From Acestrorhynchus altus (Eukaryota; Chordata; Actinopteri; Characiformes; Acestrorhynchidae), in assembly GCA_034509495.1 (NCBI GenBank), contig CM067508.1, positions 28,758,905 to 28,822,904 on the forward strand: 64,000 bases of DNA. The letters run 5' to 3'. The translations under genes and the position numbers were made by a program. The notes under the pieces were generated by a model. The model did no database searches and was not told where the DNA came from. It saw only the letters and a list, made by a program, of their open reading frames with translations. Position 1 is the stretch's first letter. Each line of letters begins with the position of its first letter. Shown here one piece after another: positions 1 to 12,660 of the stretch.

Positions 1-1888
1 TCTGTAGTCTATAGGTTTAGCTGTAGTCTATGGGTTTAGCAGTAGTCTATGATTTTATCTGTAGTCTATGGGATTAGCTGTACTCTATGGGTTTAGCTGT
101 AGTCTATGGGTTTATCTGTAGTCTATGGGTTTATCTGTAGTCTATGATTGTATCTGTAGTCTATGGGTTTATCTGTAGTCTATGGGTTTAGCTGTAGTCT
201 ATGGGTTTAAATGTAGCCTATGATTTTATTTGTAGTCTATGGTTTTATCTGTAGTCTATGGGTTTTGTCTGTGTCTATGTCTATGGATTGTTTGTAGTCT
301 ATGGGTTTCGCTGTATTCTATGGGTTCATCTATAGTCTATGATTTTATCTGTAGCCTATGAGTTTAGCTGTAGTCTATGGGTTTAGCTGTAGTCTGTGAT
401 TTTATCTGTAGTCCATGGGTTTAGCTGTAGTCTATGATTGTATCTGTACTCTATGGGTTTAGCTGTAGTCTATGGGTTTAGCTGTAGTCTATGGGTTTTT
501 CTGTAGTCTATGATTTTATCTGTAGTCTATGGGTTTATCTATAGTCTATGATTGCATCTGTACTCTATGGGTTTAGCTGTAGTCTATGGGTTTATCTGTA
601 GTCTATGGGTTTAGCAGTATTCTATGGTTTTATCTGTAGTTTATAGGTTTAGCTGTAGTCCATGATTTTATCTGTACTCTATGGGTTCAGCTGTAGTCTA
701 TGGGTTCAACTGTAGTCTATGGGTTTAGCTGTAGTCTATGGGTTTATCTGTAGTCTTTGATTTTATCTGTAGTCTTTGGGTTTAGCAGTATTCTATGGTT
801 GTATCTGTAGTCTATGGGTTTAGCTGTAGTCAATGGATTTTCCTGTATTCTATGGTTTTATCTGTAGTCTATAGGTTTAGCTGTAGTCTATGGGTTTAGC
901 TGTAGTCTATGATTTTATCTGTAGTCTATGGGTTTAGCTGTAGCCTATGGGTTCAGCTGTAGTCTATGGGTTTGTCTGTAGTCTATGGGTTTAGCTGTAG
1001 TCTATGGGTTTATCGATAGTCTATGATTTTATCTGTAGCCTATGGGTTTAGCTGTAGTGTATGGGTTTAGCTGTAGTCTAAGAATTTTATCTGTAGTCTA
1101 TGGGTTTAGCTGTAGTCTATGGGTTTATCTGTAGCCTATGGGTTTAGCTGTAGTCTATGGGTTTAGCTGTAGTCTAAGAATTGTATCTGTAGTCTATGGG
1201 TTTAGCTGTAGTCTATGGGTTTATCTGTAGTCTATGGGTTTAGCTGTAGTCTATTCTTTTATCTGTAGTCTATGGGTTTAGCTGTAGTCTTTGATTTTAT
1301 ATGTTGTCTATGGGTTTAGCTGTATTCTATGGTTTTATCTGTAGTCTATAGTTTTAGCTGTCGTCTATGGGTTTAGCTGTAGTTTATGATTTTTTCTGTA
1401 GTCTATGGGTTTAGCTGTAGTCTATGATTTTGTCTGTACTCTATGGGTTTAGCTGTAGTCTATGTGTTTATCTGTAGTCTATGGGTTTAGCTGTAGTCTG
1501 TGGTTTTATCTGTAGTCTATGGGTTTAGCTGTAGTCTATGGGTTTATGCTGTAGTCTATGATTTTATGTGTAGTCTATGGGTTTAGCTGTAGTTTATGAT
1601 TTTTTTCTGTAGTCTATGATTTTGTCTGTACTCTATGGGTTTAGCTGTAGTCTATGTGTTTATCTGTAGTCTTTGGGTTTAGCTGTAGTCTATGGTTTTA
1701 TCTGTAGTCTATGGGTTGCTATGTAGATCCTATGGGTTTATGCTGTAGTATGTTTTATAGCCTTAGTCTGTAGGTTTTAGCTGTAGTCTATGATTTTACA
1801 ACAGTAGTCTATAGGTTTTAGCTGCAGTCTATGGTTTAATCTGTAGTCCATGGGTTTTATTTGTAGTCTATGGGTTTTAGCTGTAGTG
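1..1888. repeat. 19-bp minisatellite array, about 100 units
   Basis: Head-to-tail copies of a 19-bp unit, consensus CTGTAGTCTATGGGTTTAG, run from the first base to about 1,888. The second half of the unit comes in two main forms, GGGTTTAG and GATTTTAT, mixed along the array, with point variants (CTGTACTCTATGG, CTGTAGCCTATGG). Units near the right end grow to 20-21 bp (GGGTTTTAG) and become irregular. The unit carries TAG and is not a multiple of three, so no frame stays open. The left edge is cut by the window, so the full array is longer. Confidence 0.97.
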
Positions 1889-1932
1889 CAGTTTTAAAAT
1901 GATTTCAGAGTGAATTATTGGCATCTGCTCTC

Positions 1933-1934
<2 letters not shown>

Positions 1935-2008
<74 letters not shown>
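1935..2008. repeat. (CT)n microsatellite
   Basis: A nearly pure CT dinucleotide run of about 37 units begins about 45 bp after the minisatellite ends. A Ser-Leu repeat frame across it is a by-product of the repeat and not a gene. Confidence 0.97.
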
Positions 2009-2011
<3 letters not shown>

Positions 2012-2599
2012 CCACGCTCCCCTCTTGGCCCAAAACTTGTACTCTGTGCTCTTTCATGTAGCTTAGAGTTTCAACACCTCACTGGTGTGTTGTTCTAGCC
2101 CTGCTTCTCATCACTGTTTATAGGGAGTGACTACGAACGTGCTCCCTGCTCATGTTTCATGGAAAGCACCACAACAAGCTCGGTCTTGAAGGCAAAATAA
2201 ACAGTCAGAGGGGGGGCCAGGAGCGGGGTACATGGGTCCTAATCAGAGCTGGGGCAGAGAGAGTGTGTCTGCTCACATGGGCAGAGAGGAAGCACCTGCC
2301 TGTGGGTGGCTGTCACAACCACTGTCTGAGGATGGTGGGGAAGGATAGAGGTATAACACACATAAATAGACAACTCTTAGGTGGGAGTGAAGACAAAGAC
2401 CCTCTCCCCTTCACCCGGTTTATAAGAATATCATTAGCATCCAGTGGATTTTCCTGCTTTGCTTTATTAGGAAGTATATTCAGTGGTTCAGAGCACTCTC
2501 ATTGTTTTGCTATCCCTGTCCTTAAGGGTTTATTAAAAGTCAAACAGTGTGGCGGTTCAGATCTCCAAGGGCCCTTTACCTCATTACTTTAGTCCTGAA
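2009..2599. other. Unassigned intergenic sequence
   Basis: No gene or repeat family recognised. One frame is open for 146 codons on the plus strand (2,152-2,592), but it has low-complexity composition, no recognisable domain and no clear splice context, so I do not call it a gene. Confidence 0.5.
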
Positions 2600-3290
2600 C
2601 TTGCAGCTTATTATTAAAGCATTAATCCTAAGACATTATTATTCAGTTCCTGGACTGAGCACCATCACAGCTCATATAAAATATATAATTACTATTATAT
2701 ATATATATAATAAAATTACTAATGAACAAGTAATTACAAGATATTTTTGGTCATTATCTGATTTGTTTTTACAAGATACTTTGATACTTTTTCATAATTA
2801 CAAAACTGTCTGTCAGCATTACAACCTAAGACATATTTATGGTACATATAATAATGAGATTCTTTTTCATAACTGCAAGACATTCTGTCATTATTGTGAC
2901 ATAACGTGGTCTTTTTGACATATAACAAGATCACTCCACATCAATACAATATTATGTCAAAATGCAACATGTGTTTTGCTTATTTTATAAAATCTTATAA
3001 AATCAAGACATTGTATCATAATTACAAAACATTGTATGTCATAATTACAACATAATATTTCAGATCAACAAGAAAGGTAATGTCAAGAATTTGTATTTGT
3101 ATTACATCGTAATATGTTGGTTTTACAACATAATATATTACATTATATAGCATAATATTTCATGACAACATATTTCTTTATTATTACAAAATATAGTTTT
3201 ATAACAGACCAAGAGTCTTTCTGAAAATGTTATAATGTGTTGTTTTTACAGCATTTCTTATAATTACGTTTTTTTCATATATGACTCAAT
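2600..3290. repeat. AT-rich degenerate repeat (CATAATTACAA-like)
   Basis: AT-rich block in which CATAATTACAA(A/G)ACA-like strings recur irregularly (for example near 2,793, 2,866, 3,016 and 3,039), with runs of ATAATATT. It reads as a decayed tandem repeat. No coding potential is visible. Confidence 0.5.
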
Positions 3291-6123
3291 AAAATGCTGC
3301 CCAAACTGTGCATCATAAACCACCAGGGCTTTTATATATCCAGCAGTGTGGTGCAGTAGTGTACTCCCAGACTGCTCTTTCATGATGAATCAAGATTGTG
3401 TGCCATCTCAGGGAAAGGTAATTCCCCAGGGCAGAGGAAAGGGAGATGAGTCATTCTCCAAACTGATAAACTGCTCTGCTGATTATCCACATTGTGCTTT
3501 ATTGAGAAGTTGATTGGCCAGAGCTTCCCTTAAGCACATCCAGACACTCTGCAGCTCGTCATGGTTAGCGGTTTGAGAAGATGCAGAGTCAGACCTCAAA
3601 TGTTACGTGGACTGGTTCAGTCATGCAGTGATGAGAGAGACTCTTACAAAGAGCTTGTTAAACTGGATAAAGTACTCCAAGGAGTTCTGTCTGTTGAACT
3701 ATATTTTTCCATGAAAAAAGCAAACCAGCTCTCCTCAGATAATATGCACTGTCAGAATACAATTAGTGTCCATTACCAGTTACACTTATTTCTCCTCCAT
3801 CTGCCCCATTCCAGCCCTCTCCCTTATGTGCATGCAACCAACAGTCTGTCAAAAATCATTGCCCACCCCCCATATTGACAATGGCATGTGCTCCCAACAC
3901 ACCAAACCACAAACGCGAGACCCATAGCGTGACCTATGTAAGAGCCACATCTCTCTTTTACAATCAGCCAAATTGCAAGGAACTGAAAGTACATAAGTAA
4001 ATGTTGCACTGGAATGCAGAGCTGTCGGTTGGTGTATACTGGGGTTTTTTTTCTGCTGCAGATTGAAGTGTTTAACCACCTCATACAGAAGGGATGCTTC
4101 CATGTGTTTCCAATTGATGTTTCTTGTGTGTGTACTGGTAACAATGGCATTTTCTCCACATAAAGAGGAGTCAGAGGAGAGAACACTCCAGGGACATTCG
4201 GAATAAAGTTCTTGGCATCACATTGACACGCTGAGACCAAACTAATTAAAACTCCAAATGTCAATACCAATTTAGGTCATTTTGATTGTTCGAATCCTTC
4301 AAATATTAATCCCATACTGATGTCCAATCTTGTGTCATGCAGTCACACTCGTAGTAATGTCCTTCAGTCTTTTTATGTCCTGCCCTGTTCGTGCACCATT
4401 CAGACATCGCCACCGCAACTCATTGAGTTGCTAAAAATATTTAGGCTTAAAGCAAAACATGTGTGTTTGGTTGTAAAAGGGTGTGCACATGGTAATTGAA
4501 GACATGGGGCTGGGGGAAGAGAATGTGGCTGTCATTTGCCATTAGATCTGTGCCTCCTTGGTCAGTTATGCCCAACTGTGGTGTGAAAAAGTGAGATGAC
4601 GCATTATGAAAGTTTGTGAGACTGTCTTAGTTGCCTTCAGCATTTGAAAATTTTGAAATGAGGTGGTGACTCTTGTGGTCATTGCATAACATCCGTTTGG
4701 ACCAACCACAATAAGGGTGTACTGAATTCACCATGGTTTACCTGTGGGAGTGGATGTACTCCATGTGTGTGACTTGAGAAGCCTTTGCAATACCTGCAAC
4801 AGGTATTTGTCTCTACTTCAGTTTTAATTGAGGAAAAAAAGTTTTTTATATTTTCATTTTCACCATTACAAAAATCAGAAGACACCTGTAGTTTCACTGG
4901 CTGGATCGTAACTAAAAGGGCTTTGTTTGTCAGTATAATGATGTACCATATAGCAGTTCCCATGTTTACATGCACTGAATAATCTCAAAACAGAGAAAAT
5001 GCTGTCAGTAATCTGATGGATGCACTTGGCTAATCAGATAGTGAGAATCTCAGAATCAGGCAGATAACAGATTTCTACTTTGCAACCAGTCAATAATCTC
5101 AGAGAAGAAAGTAAAATGGGTAGGAGGAAGGTGAAGCTATAGCTTCTCAGAAAGAGAAGTTAATGTGCAAATTGAGGGAAACTGAAATCTGATGTCTGAG
5201 TTAAAAAAAAGCAGTTCTGTTGATCTAAGCCTTAATCTGATCTAAGAAACTGGAGTATGCTGTTTACATGACCACTGGAATAATCAGATAACTGCAGAAA
5301 TCCAATTGAGATTGGATTGCTGAGAGCATGAAAATGTTGAAATTACACACATGTATGCAATTTTGTTGCTTATTTAACTGTGAATGTTTACCGTGTACGC
5401 TTCTCCAAAATGAACCATTTCCTACCAAACCATTGTGAATGATTCTCTTTGTAGCTGAATGATGAATTAAGCTGATATGTTGTCATCTGTTCATTGTTTT
5501 CCTCCATAAATGTCAGCTTTAACAGACATCTGCTCGTCATCAGATTAACAGTGTTAGATAAGAGGATTTAGGAGAATCTGAAACGTGAAAGAAACTTCAC
5601 ACTAGCCAAACCACCAGTTCTCCATTTCTGTTTTTATTAACATTTGGGGACTTCATTTTGGCTTCAGTCTTTTAGTCTTTGACTGTCATCACATTCAAAA
5701 TAAGCAGTTATGCAACATTGGTATATGGGAGGAATTCGTCATGCAGCTTGCTTTTCGCTCTGAATCCGATGACCAAGTTAATTAGTGGCATTCTAGTTTT
5801 GGGTGTTTATGGTGACACTGCTTGGGCAGCTGGGGTTTGCAGCTTTTCCAAAAGATTGCATATTTGGATGCAAGAAGAGGTACTTTTTTGTATTGATGTG
5901 AGAAATGAACAAACACTGTTATGTAATATGAGTACTTGTTTCCCAGTACATATTAGTGTTAAAAAAATCTGGGCTCCAACCTAACTTTTTCAGAAACATA
6001 ACAGAACTGTTGTTACATAAAAAAATTCCTTAGTTTACGTCACCCTTACATTAATTTACCTCAATTACACTGCCTAAAAATAAAGTTTTGGCTAAATTTA
6101 CCCCATAGATATTTATTTGTTTT
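3291..6123. other. Unassigned intergenic sequence with a MITE-like motif
   Basis: No gene recognised. TGTTTACATG followed by ACTGGAATAATC or CACTGAATAATC occurs near 4,966 and 5,262 and resembles short non-autonomous DNA-transposon motifs of fish. A minus-strand frame at 3,824-4,270 is open for 148 codons and overlaps a second open frame at 3,849-4,103; neither resembles a known protein and both are probably chance. Confidence 0.4.
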
Positions 6124-6752
6124 GTTTTGTTTTGTTTTTTAATATACATTCAGTCAAAAAAGGTATAGTTGCTATTTGAAAGAAAGAAGAAGAAATGATT
6201 ACAAATATTGAGTGATATGGGCAATATTTTTTGAGCCACACATACAGAAGTAGTGTCTCTGGCATTGCGTATAACACAACATGCCATTGATTTGTAGAGG
6301 TTCCTACTGACAATCCATCTCATGCAGTTTAAACATTCTAACTCAGTTCCTGCAGATTTTGCAGTAGGTGAGTGTTGATAGTGTGTTCAATAGTGTCCTC
6401 TCAGAATAGCCCACCAGAGTGTGTGTTCAGAAAAGGTAGGGCCACTGGTTGCAGGACATTATTAATGTAATATTTGGCTGCCAAAGTGTCTGTGCAAAGA
6501 CCAAAGGTGATGTGGCATCATACGGAATTGCACCCCACACCATGAAACCAGGCTTTCTGGACGTGTGACGTGTGAAAACAAGCCGTTGATATTGGCACTG
6601 AGCACTGTGCCTCCTCACACAGATTCATTGGTCGTCTCCACCAAGACAAAAGCATAACTCATCACTGACTCATGTCCTGCTGCCATTCTGAATGATACTG
6701 TTCCAGTAATCCATTGCAAAAATTTTTGTTGATGAGCGATTATGTAGATGGT
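6124..6752 (-). mobile_element. Tc1/mariner relic, family A copy 1
   Basis: Decayed Tc1-type transposase on the minus strand. The translated piece at 6,427-6,618 keeps the Tc1 strand GFMVWGAI followed by SPLVFAQTLW, and the plus-strand text matches the copies at 22.4-24.1 kb and 31.3-31.9 kb block by block. The right end (TTGATGAGCGATTATG) matches the inverted end of the 22.4 kb copy. Stops and indels rule out activity. Confidence 0.75.
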
Positions 6753-9599
6753 TGTACAGCTCTTGAGTGGCCCAGTTAACTTTCTGCATGGCAAGAGACC
6801 ATATGTTCAAATCCCATCAACACAAGAGCTCCCATGGTCTCAGAATAGGAAAGCTACACAGGCACCTCCTTACTTTTGTGAAAGATGACAAAAATTTTGT
6901 TTATCACTTTGGACGTAAACTTGTAATCATTTATTTAATCAGGATTAAGAGCTTTGAATTTTCAAGCATCATTAACTTTGGCAAGATATGCCACAGATTT
7001 TATTGATTATAAATGAAATGCTATCTGTTTGCTTCAATTGAAATTTAATGAATGCTAAAAATGTGGGATTTTACAAGTTTGAGACAAGGGTTGCTGCTTT
7101 TTGTTAGAACATTTTATTGGTTAAATGATGCCAACCACATGGGTATATCTTCAGATTTTTCCTAGGAACTGAAATTTACAGCATTGTGTCAGTGAGCTAC
7201 TTTTATTACACTAATCTGTTGTTCTTTCGTTTCAAGACTACATAAACTGTGTGCCTCGTAGTGTATTATATCTTTTTACTTTGTTTCCCATAAAACTTTG
7301 AAACGCTGTTGCTCTGCATGCTGTGAATGATGGTAATACATCATGGTTTAGGATTGGCTCACTGCTAGCACATATTGACAAGCAGGTCATTGAGATTAAT
7401 GTGAAGATTGTACCATTGAGTTGTAGTGATGAGGGCTATGGTATAAGAGTGTTCTGTTGCTGTACTCAGCCTCCTGAAGTGAAAATTGACTTCAGCAAAG
7501 ATTCAAAGAGATTCGAACAAGAAATTACAGAAAGTGTTCAAGGCAGTGTCCTTATATAACCTTTCATTATTTGTGACTTTCAAGTGTTAGACTGCTGTTC
7601 AGGGACGAGTTTATGTGCTGTCTAATTATGACAGGCTGATTGTCAGCACTGGTGGTCACTAAAGCATGACGCTGCACATTTTAGAAGCATTAAATCAGGT
7701 CCTGTCTCTCATCTAAACAATGCCACATAAACTAACCGCATAATGGGCTGGATCAGTTTGAGAATGTGAATGAGTTTATTGAACTCAGCCTGGGGGGCCG
7801 GTGATTACTTCTCAGCTGTGCTGTGTTAGAATTGGCCTCAAACGGAGAGGAAAAATTAGAAGTTGTTCTAAAGTATTTCTCCATGTGCAGCAATGACCGG
7901 ACAAACAGCAATTCGATATGGTCCAGGTCTTGTTTCAAGAAATCCAATCCTACCTGCTGTACAGTGCTGCAAAATGTTTGATGTAGTTCTGAAAGTCATT
8001 TCCATAGAGTATGCTGTGAGTCCATGGATGCAGTGTAACTTCAATCATTCCTTCATTCTTTTTTCTTGTAAGTCACTGTGAACCAAGAACTTGCTCATCA
8101 GGTGTCATTCACAGACCAGTGTAAACCAGTCCCTGTGTCAGCCTATAGAACAAGAAGAACCTCCTGTTGAAGTTCAAGTTCAAATGTTTGTTTGCATATA
8201 CAGTACTATGAAAACAAGGCACCTGGGGTAATTACAACAATTATAATAAAAAGCTCATTATCTGGGCAGTAAGTGTTTATTACGCAGTATAGCACTGAGT
8301 GTATATATATATATATATATATATATTAGAATCAAATTAAATAACAGTCATACAGTATGTATATCACTGTATTCATTAAACCATCTCCAAAGCTCTCCTC
8401 ATGGGAGTGCTGGTGATGAAATTGAACACATTAAGATACTGCCTGAGGGCATCCAGAATAACCACGTTTTGTTCTTCAAACTAGCTCACACCTACTTTCA
8501 AGAGCACAGCTACTAGAAATTCTCATTACTTTTTACTTTTTATTCATGTTTACCTTCATCTGGTCTTATGGTGGTACCTCTGGTCAAATCACATGATTTT
8601 CAATAAGATTAAAAATTAAAATCACTAAAAACACTTTACAGCTCATAAATCATGCTGGAATTTGAACATCTGGAGTGGTTTTGAGCAGAAAATGCTTTTG
8701 ATTAGTTATTTTCTTACTGATTAGATGAACAAGGACATTTATAATAAATTGTTTTTCTTAATACTTGAGCGGTCCAAATAAATTAAAATACAAAAGGCTC
8801 ATATATTTTATTATTTCTGTTATTTAAGTGTGTATCAGTGTTTATCCCTTCTCAGGACTATTTACTCTGACATTTGAACACTGTATGAGCAAAGAAAGAG
8901 AGCAAACAGCCCTTCCCTTTTCCATTCCCACCCCCTCTCACTGATCAGTTGGAGTCTGCATGAAGGCTGAGTATGTGCAAATGGACAGAGCAGTAGATAT
9001 GCACTACTGCTCCTTTGGCATTTAAACTGGGATTTAATGCTGCTGGAAATTAGTGATTTTTAGCTGTTTTCCAAGATGGATTGCTCACTGATAGTTCATC
9101 ACACAATGATGAGACCAGGGTATGGTAGAGTAAGTCTTGAAGTTTGTTATGATATGTGTCTGTAGGTATCTTTGATGCTGCAATATGAAGCCTAGAAAAC
9201 ATAAATGTAACTGCCCATAAAGTGTGGATCTCAGGTTCCGAGGGTTAAAGCCTGATTGCTTATAGTTTAATTTATTGGAGAAAAAATGTGGCACATTAAA
9301 TACCCATTATGTTTAAATTCAGAATGTAAGAAGGTTTTGTGTCAAAAACATGTTGAATATTTAATGCTAAACCACTGTATTAGAAATAGCCTAATGTATA
9401 TCGAAAGTGGGTTCTATCTACCATCCTTCAGTAAACACTCTGCTTTCACTACTGCACTGTATATGCACTGATTCATCACACTGCTGGTCACTGTTCTCTA
9501 CGTGTATTACAGTTAGATGCTTTCTATCTCTCAGATGACTCAGGCTATTCATGTCAGTTTTGTTTTTACAGTCTTAACAGGCTAAAGAATGAAACTTAC
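6753..9599. other. Unassigned intergenic sequence
   Basis: About 2.8 kb of AT-rich DNA without a recognisable gene, RNA or transposon, apart from an (AT)n microsatellite. Open frames are short and unconvincing. Confidence 0.5.
8302..8326. repeat. (AT)n microsatellite
   Basis: Pure TA run of 12 units. Confidence 0.95.
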
Positions 9600-10125
9600 A
9601 AATAAGCAAAATGGGGACCTGAATAAGCTCATTGCTGGCTGTTCTCAGAGTGCTGTATCAAAGCATATTAAGGAAAGTTCATTCAAGAAAATGGAAGAGT
9701 GGCATCATTAAGAGCCATCACGCACAGACAGCCTGGAAGTCTGGAAGGAGAGTGGAGAGGCACAAGTGTCTGAAGTCCAGCGTGAAGTTTCCGCAGTCTG
9801 TGGTGGTTTATGGGGCCATGGCGTCTACTGGTGTTGGTCCACTGTGTTCAGAGTAAACACAGCATCTATTTTAGACCACTCGTGCTTCCATCTGCTGACA
9901 AGCTTTAGGGTCATGCTGATTTCCTTTTCGAGTAGGACTCAACACTTACCCACAGTGCCAAACCTGCTACCAATGGGATTGCTGACCATGTTATTACTGT
10001 GCTAGATTGGCCAGCCATATCTGCACACCTGAACCCCGTAGAGAATCTATATAGTATTGTCAAATGCATTGCCACAAGCTGTCTGTCTCCATGCCATGGC
10101 GGACTTATGATGTAATTCATGGTAC
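9600..10125 (+). mobile_element. Tc1 transposase relic, family B
   Basis: Plus-strand remains of a Tc1-type transposase in several frames. QSAVSKHIK-like text near 9,645 fits the N-terminal helix-turn-helix. KFPQSVVVYGAMASTGVGP (9,786-9,840) fits the strand after the first catalytic Asp. A later frame near 10,000-10,060 reads ITVLDWPAIS then NPVENLYSIVK, the site of the catalytic Glu. Frameshifts separate the blocks. No clear inverted ends were found. Confidence 0.75.
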
Positions 10126-11545
10126 ATGGTATTCAAGTATTGAGTGTATAAATGAACATACTTGTCAGACATTGGTCACTATGTATTGTGCATCCTTTTC
10201 TGTTTGATCGCATGAAATATTATAATAACTCATAATAGTGAGCCATATTAATTCAAAATAAAACAAACATAAGCCTGGAAATAAACTATGAATTAAAATG
10301 TACTTGATTATATTCTAATTTTTTTGAGATGACATAGTATAAGTTTCAAGTTAAAATAATAAAACAATAAAATAATGTAAATTCATATTTGACTGAAAAT
10401 AACCTTCAGCAAGTTTAAATTCATTTAAATTCCTGATCTTATGTGTGGTCCTGCATGTTTCGGCTTTTAGAAATGCCATAGAAGAAGCACGTTTTCTCAG
10501 AAACTCATCTCTAAGGGAACAAAGATACTTATGTAGTCCTGTGACTCGTTTGTCACACAAAATCAGTCGTGATATTGCGGAAGCCATTTGTTACCCCTCT
10601 TACAGCAGGAGGTCTCATCACTATAACACAAGTGACACTAGAACGGTTAGTGTGCTGGCGGTCAGTGGGGCTCAAGGGGCAGGCATGTGAACTATGCAGA
10701 GGCTGAGCACCCCACTGGGAGTCCAACTACAGCACTGTCCTGCTCTGATCTCCCAAAGCCATCGCAGAATGAAAACAGGACATCGATCAAAGAAAACAGC
10801 AAAGGGGTGCACTGACAGGATGTGTGCAACAGTAAATGGAGGTTTTCTGTCCTAATATTGCCACCATCCAACACCAGTGACTATACACAACTATATTTAG
10901 CCAATAGAGTCCACATGTAATGAGACATCTTAATGCACACAGAAAACCTCATACCTTCTTTATTACAGCCAGTCTATCCAAGCTCCACCCCCAAATGTAT
11001 ATTATTTTGTAGAAAAAACTTGATAGCTTATTTACAACCTTGTTATTCTGTCTCACAATTAAGCAGGTAGTTGTTGTTTTATGGATGGTTCACGGCAAAA
11101 TTAAGCTCTGCCTTTATCGGTTGTTGTCTATTTTAGACAAATAAAAACACATCATTAGAGGGTTCCAGTCATGCATGCAGTGCCTGACCTTGGTTGTGGC
11201 TGCATTTTGCAGCATGACTTGAATATTTTCGGAATGAGCGAGTGGAGCGCATTAATATGAGTTATGTTATTCATCAATATCTGCTACTTAGGGCCACGGC
11301 TCTGAGCTGACCCCCAACTTTTTTAAATTTTCCCGTTTTTCCTAATAATTCTGTTTTCCCCAAGTGCAGTATACAATCTGAATGAACGCAAAAATGATTT
11401 TCACCTCAGTTACTTTAGTTTTACCCTCACATTGTGAATAAGGCTCCAAGCGCAATGATAGTATGCTTCGACAAGGTAGCACAGCTTATCGGGATTTTTT
11501 TTAAATAGTGGTTTTAAATAAGGTCCCATAGTAGACAGTGTATGT
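10126..11545. other. Unassigned intergenic sequence
   Basis: AT-rich, with no supported gene. Short open frames around 10,351-10,874 overlap each other on both strands and resemble nothing known. Confidence 0.5.
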
Positions 11546-11960
11546 CAGAGCACAAACCAAGCCATGAAGTTTAAGGAATTGCCTGAAGACAGGATTGTAT
11601 TGAGACACAGATCTGGGGAAGGGTACAGAAAAGGCTCTGCTGCATTGAAGGTCCCATTGGGCACAGTGGCCTCCATCATCAAGTTTGGGACCACATGACT
11701 CTAGGGACCCCTAGAGCTGGCTGCTTGGCCAACCTGAGTGATCATGGTTGTGCCTTAGTCAGGAAGGTGACCAAGAACCCAATGGTGACTCTGAGAGAGC
11801 TCCAATGTTGCTCTGTGTAGAGAGGAGAACCTTCCAGAAGGACAACCATTTATACAGCACTCCACCAATCAGGCCTTAATGATAGATTGACAAGATGGAA
11901 GGCACAGTAAAAGGCACATGATCGCTCATCTGGAGTTTGCCGAAAGTCACAATTATGATT
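11546..11960 (+). mobile_element. Tc1 transposase 5' relic, family C
   Basis: The text from about 11,560 follows the N-terminal half of the widespread teleost Tc1-like element: GGGGAAGGGTACAGAAAAG, then CACAGTGGCCTCCATCATC, then GTGACCAAGAACCCAATGG, GGAGAACCTTCCAGAAG and CACTCCACCAATCAGGCC. It breaks off near CATCTGGAGTTTGCC at 11,940, before the catalytic core. It is 5' truncated material without inverted ends; the reading frame is broken by indels. Confidence 0.8.
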
Positions 11961-12309
11961 TTTTTTGCTTGTCCAGCAAATTGTTGTCATTATGAAATTT
12001 CAGCTAAAGCAGAATTTGGAGGTCAGCTGAATGTGCAGGGATATTTTAGGCCTGTCTATTTCTTGAATGAGATAGTTAGCCTGGGCCAGCTGGCAGCCAA
12101 CACAGAGAAGGTCAGAGGTGCCTGTATAGAGTTCCCCTATTCATCTTCTTTAATATATGTGTAATCACTAGCAGCAGAAGACCACTAAGATTTATGTTGC
12201 TGTACTTCCCATGCCAGATGATTTTTTTTTATGTGTAGTGGGACTCGATTACCACTATAATGTGACATTTCAGTCTTTAAACAACTGAATACAAACAACT
12301 GAGCACTTA

Positions 12310-12660
12310 TTTCCTGCAAGATGCATGGAAGACAAGTACCCAGATTTTCTGTCCAGGCACTACAGTGATGGAATGAACATCCCTTGGAGGTCCATACAAT
12401 GAGTCACTTGATGTCTTCATATGCTGTTTGAAGACCATCTCTTTCATGAGCACTTAACACATTAAAGGATTATAATTATACTGACTCTTGTGGCTATCAA
12501 GGTATCCAACCTGACATTTGCATTTGGCAGCATTTAAGCTTGAGGAATTTCTGCATTCCAGCCTCTACACACTAGCTAAGGATATTTTTGGAGTGAACAG
12601 CAAAGCTCTTTTGTAAGTCGCTCTGGAAAAGAGTGTCTGCCAAATGCTGTGAATAAATTA
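12310..12660 (+). mobile_element. L2-type LINE 3' end
   Basis: Shares successive blocks with the LINE at 22,645-23,638: GATGCATGGAAGACAAG, GAAGACCATCTCTTTC, the TTTGGCAGCATTTAAGCTTG block, then the tail TTGTAAGTCGCTCTGGAAA and GTCTGCCAAATGC. This tail is typical of fish L2-clade LINEs and the SINEs that use them. It is 5' truncated, as usual. It serves as the uninterrupted reference for the nested insertion at 23,190-23,506. Confidence 0.75.

Noticed and set aside
1..1888. GGGTTTAG strings suggesting an interstitial telomere
   Set aside because: The 7-bp telomere-like string occurs once per 19-bp unit and is never in tandem; vertebrate telomeres are TTAGGG. It is an ordinary minisatellite.
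1..1888. Regular short repeats as a possible CRISPR array
   Set aside because: Units are contiguous, without spacers, in a vertebrate genome.
1910..2098. Open frame with Ser-Leu repeats
   Set aside because: It is a translation of the (CT)n microsatellite.
2152..2592. 146-codon open frame
   Set aside because: No domain, no homologue I recognise, unremarkable composition and no splice or promoter context.
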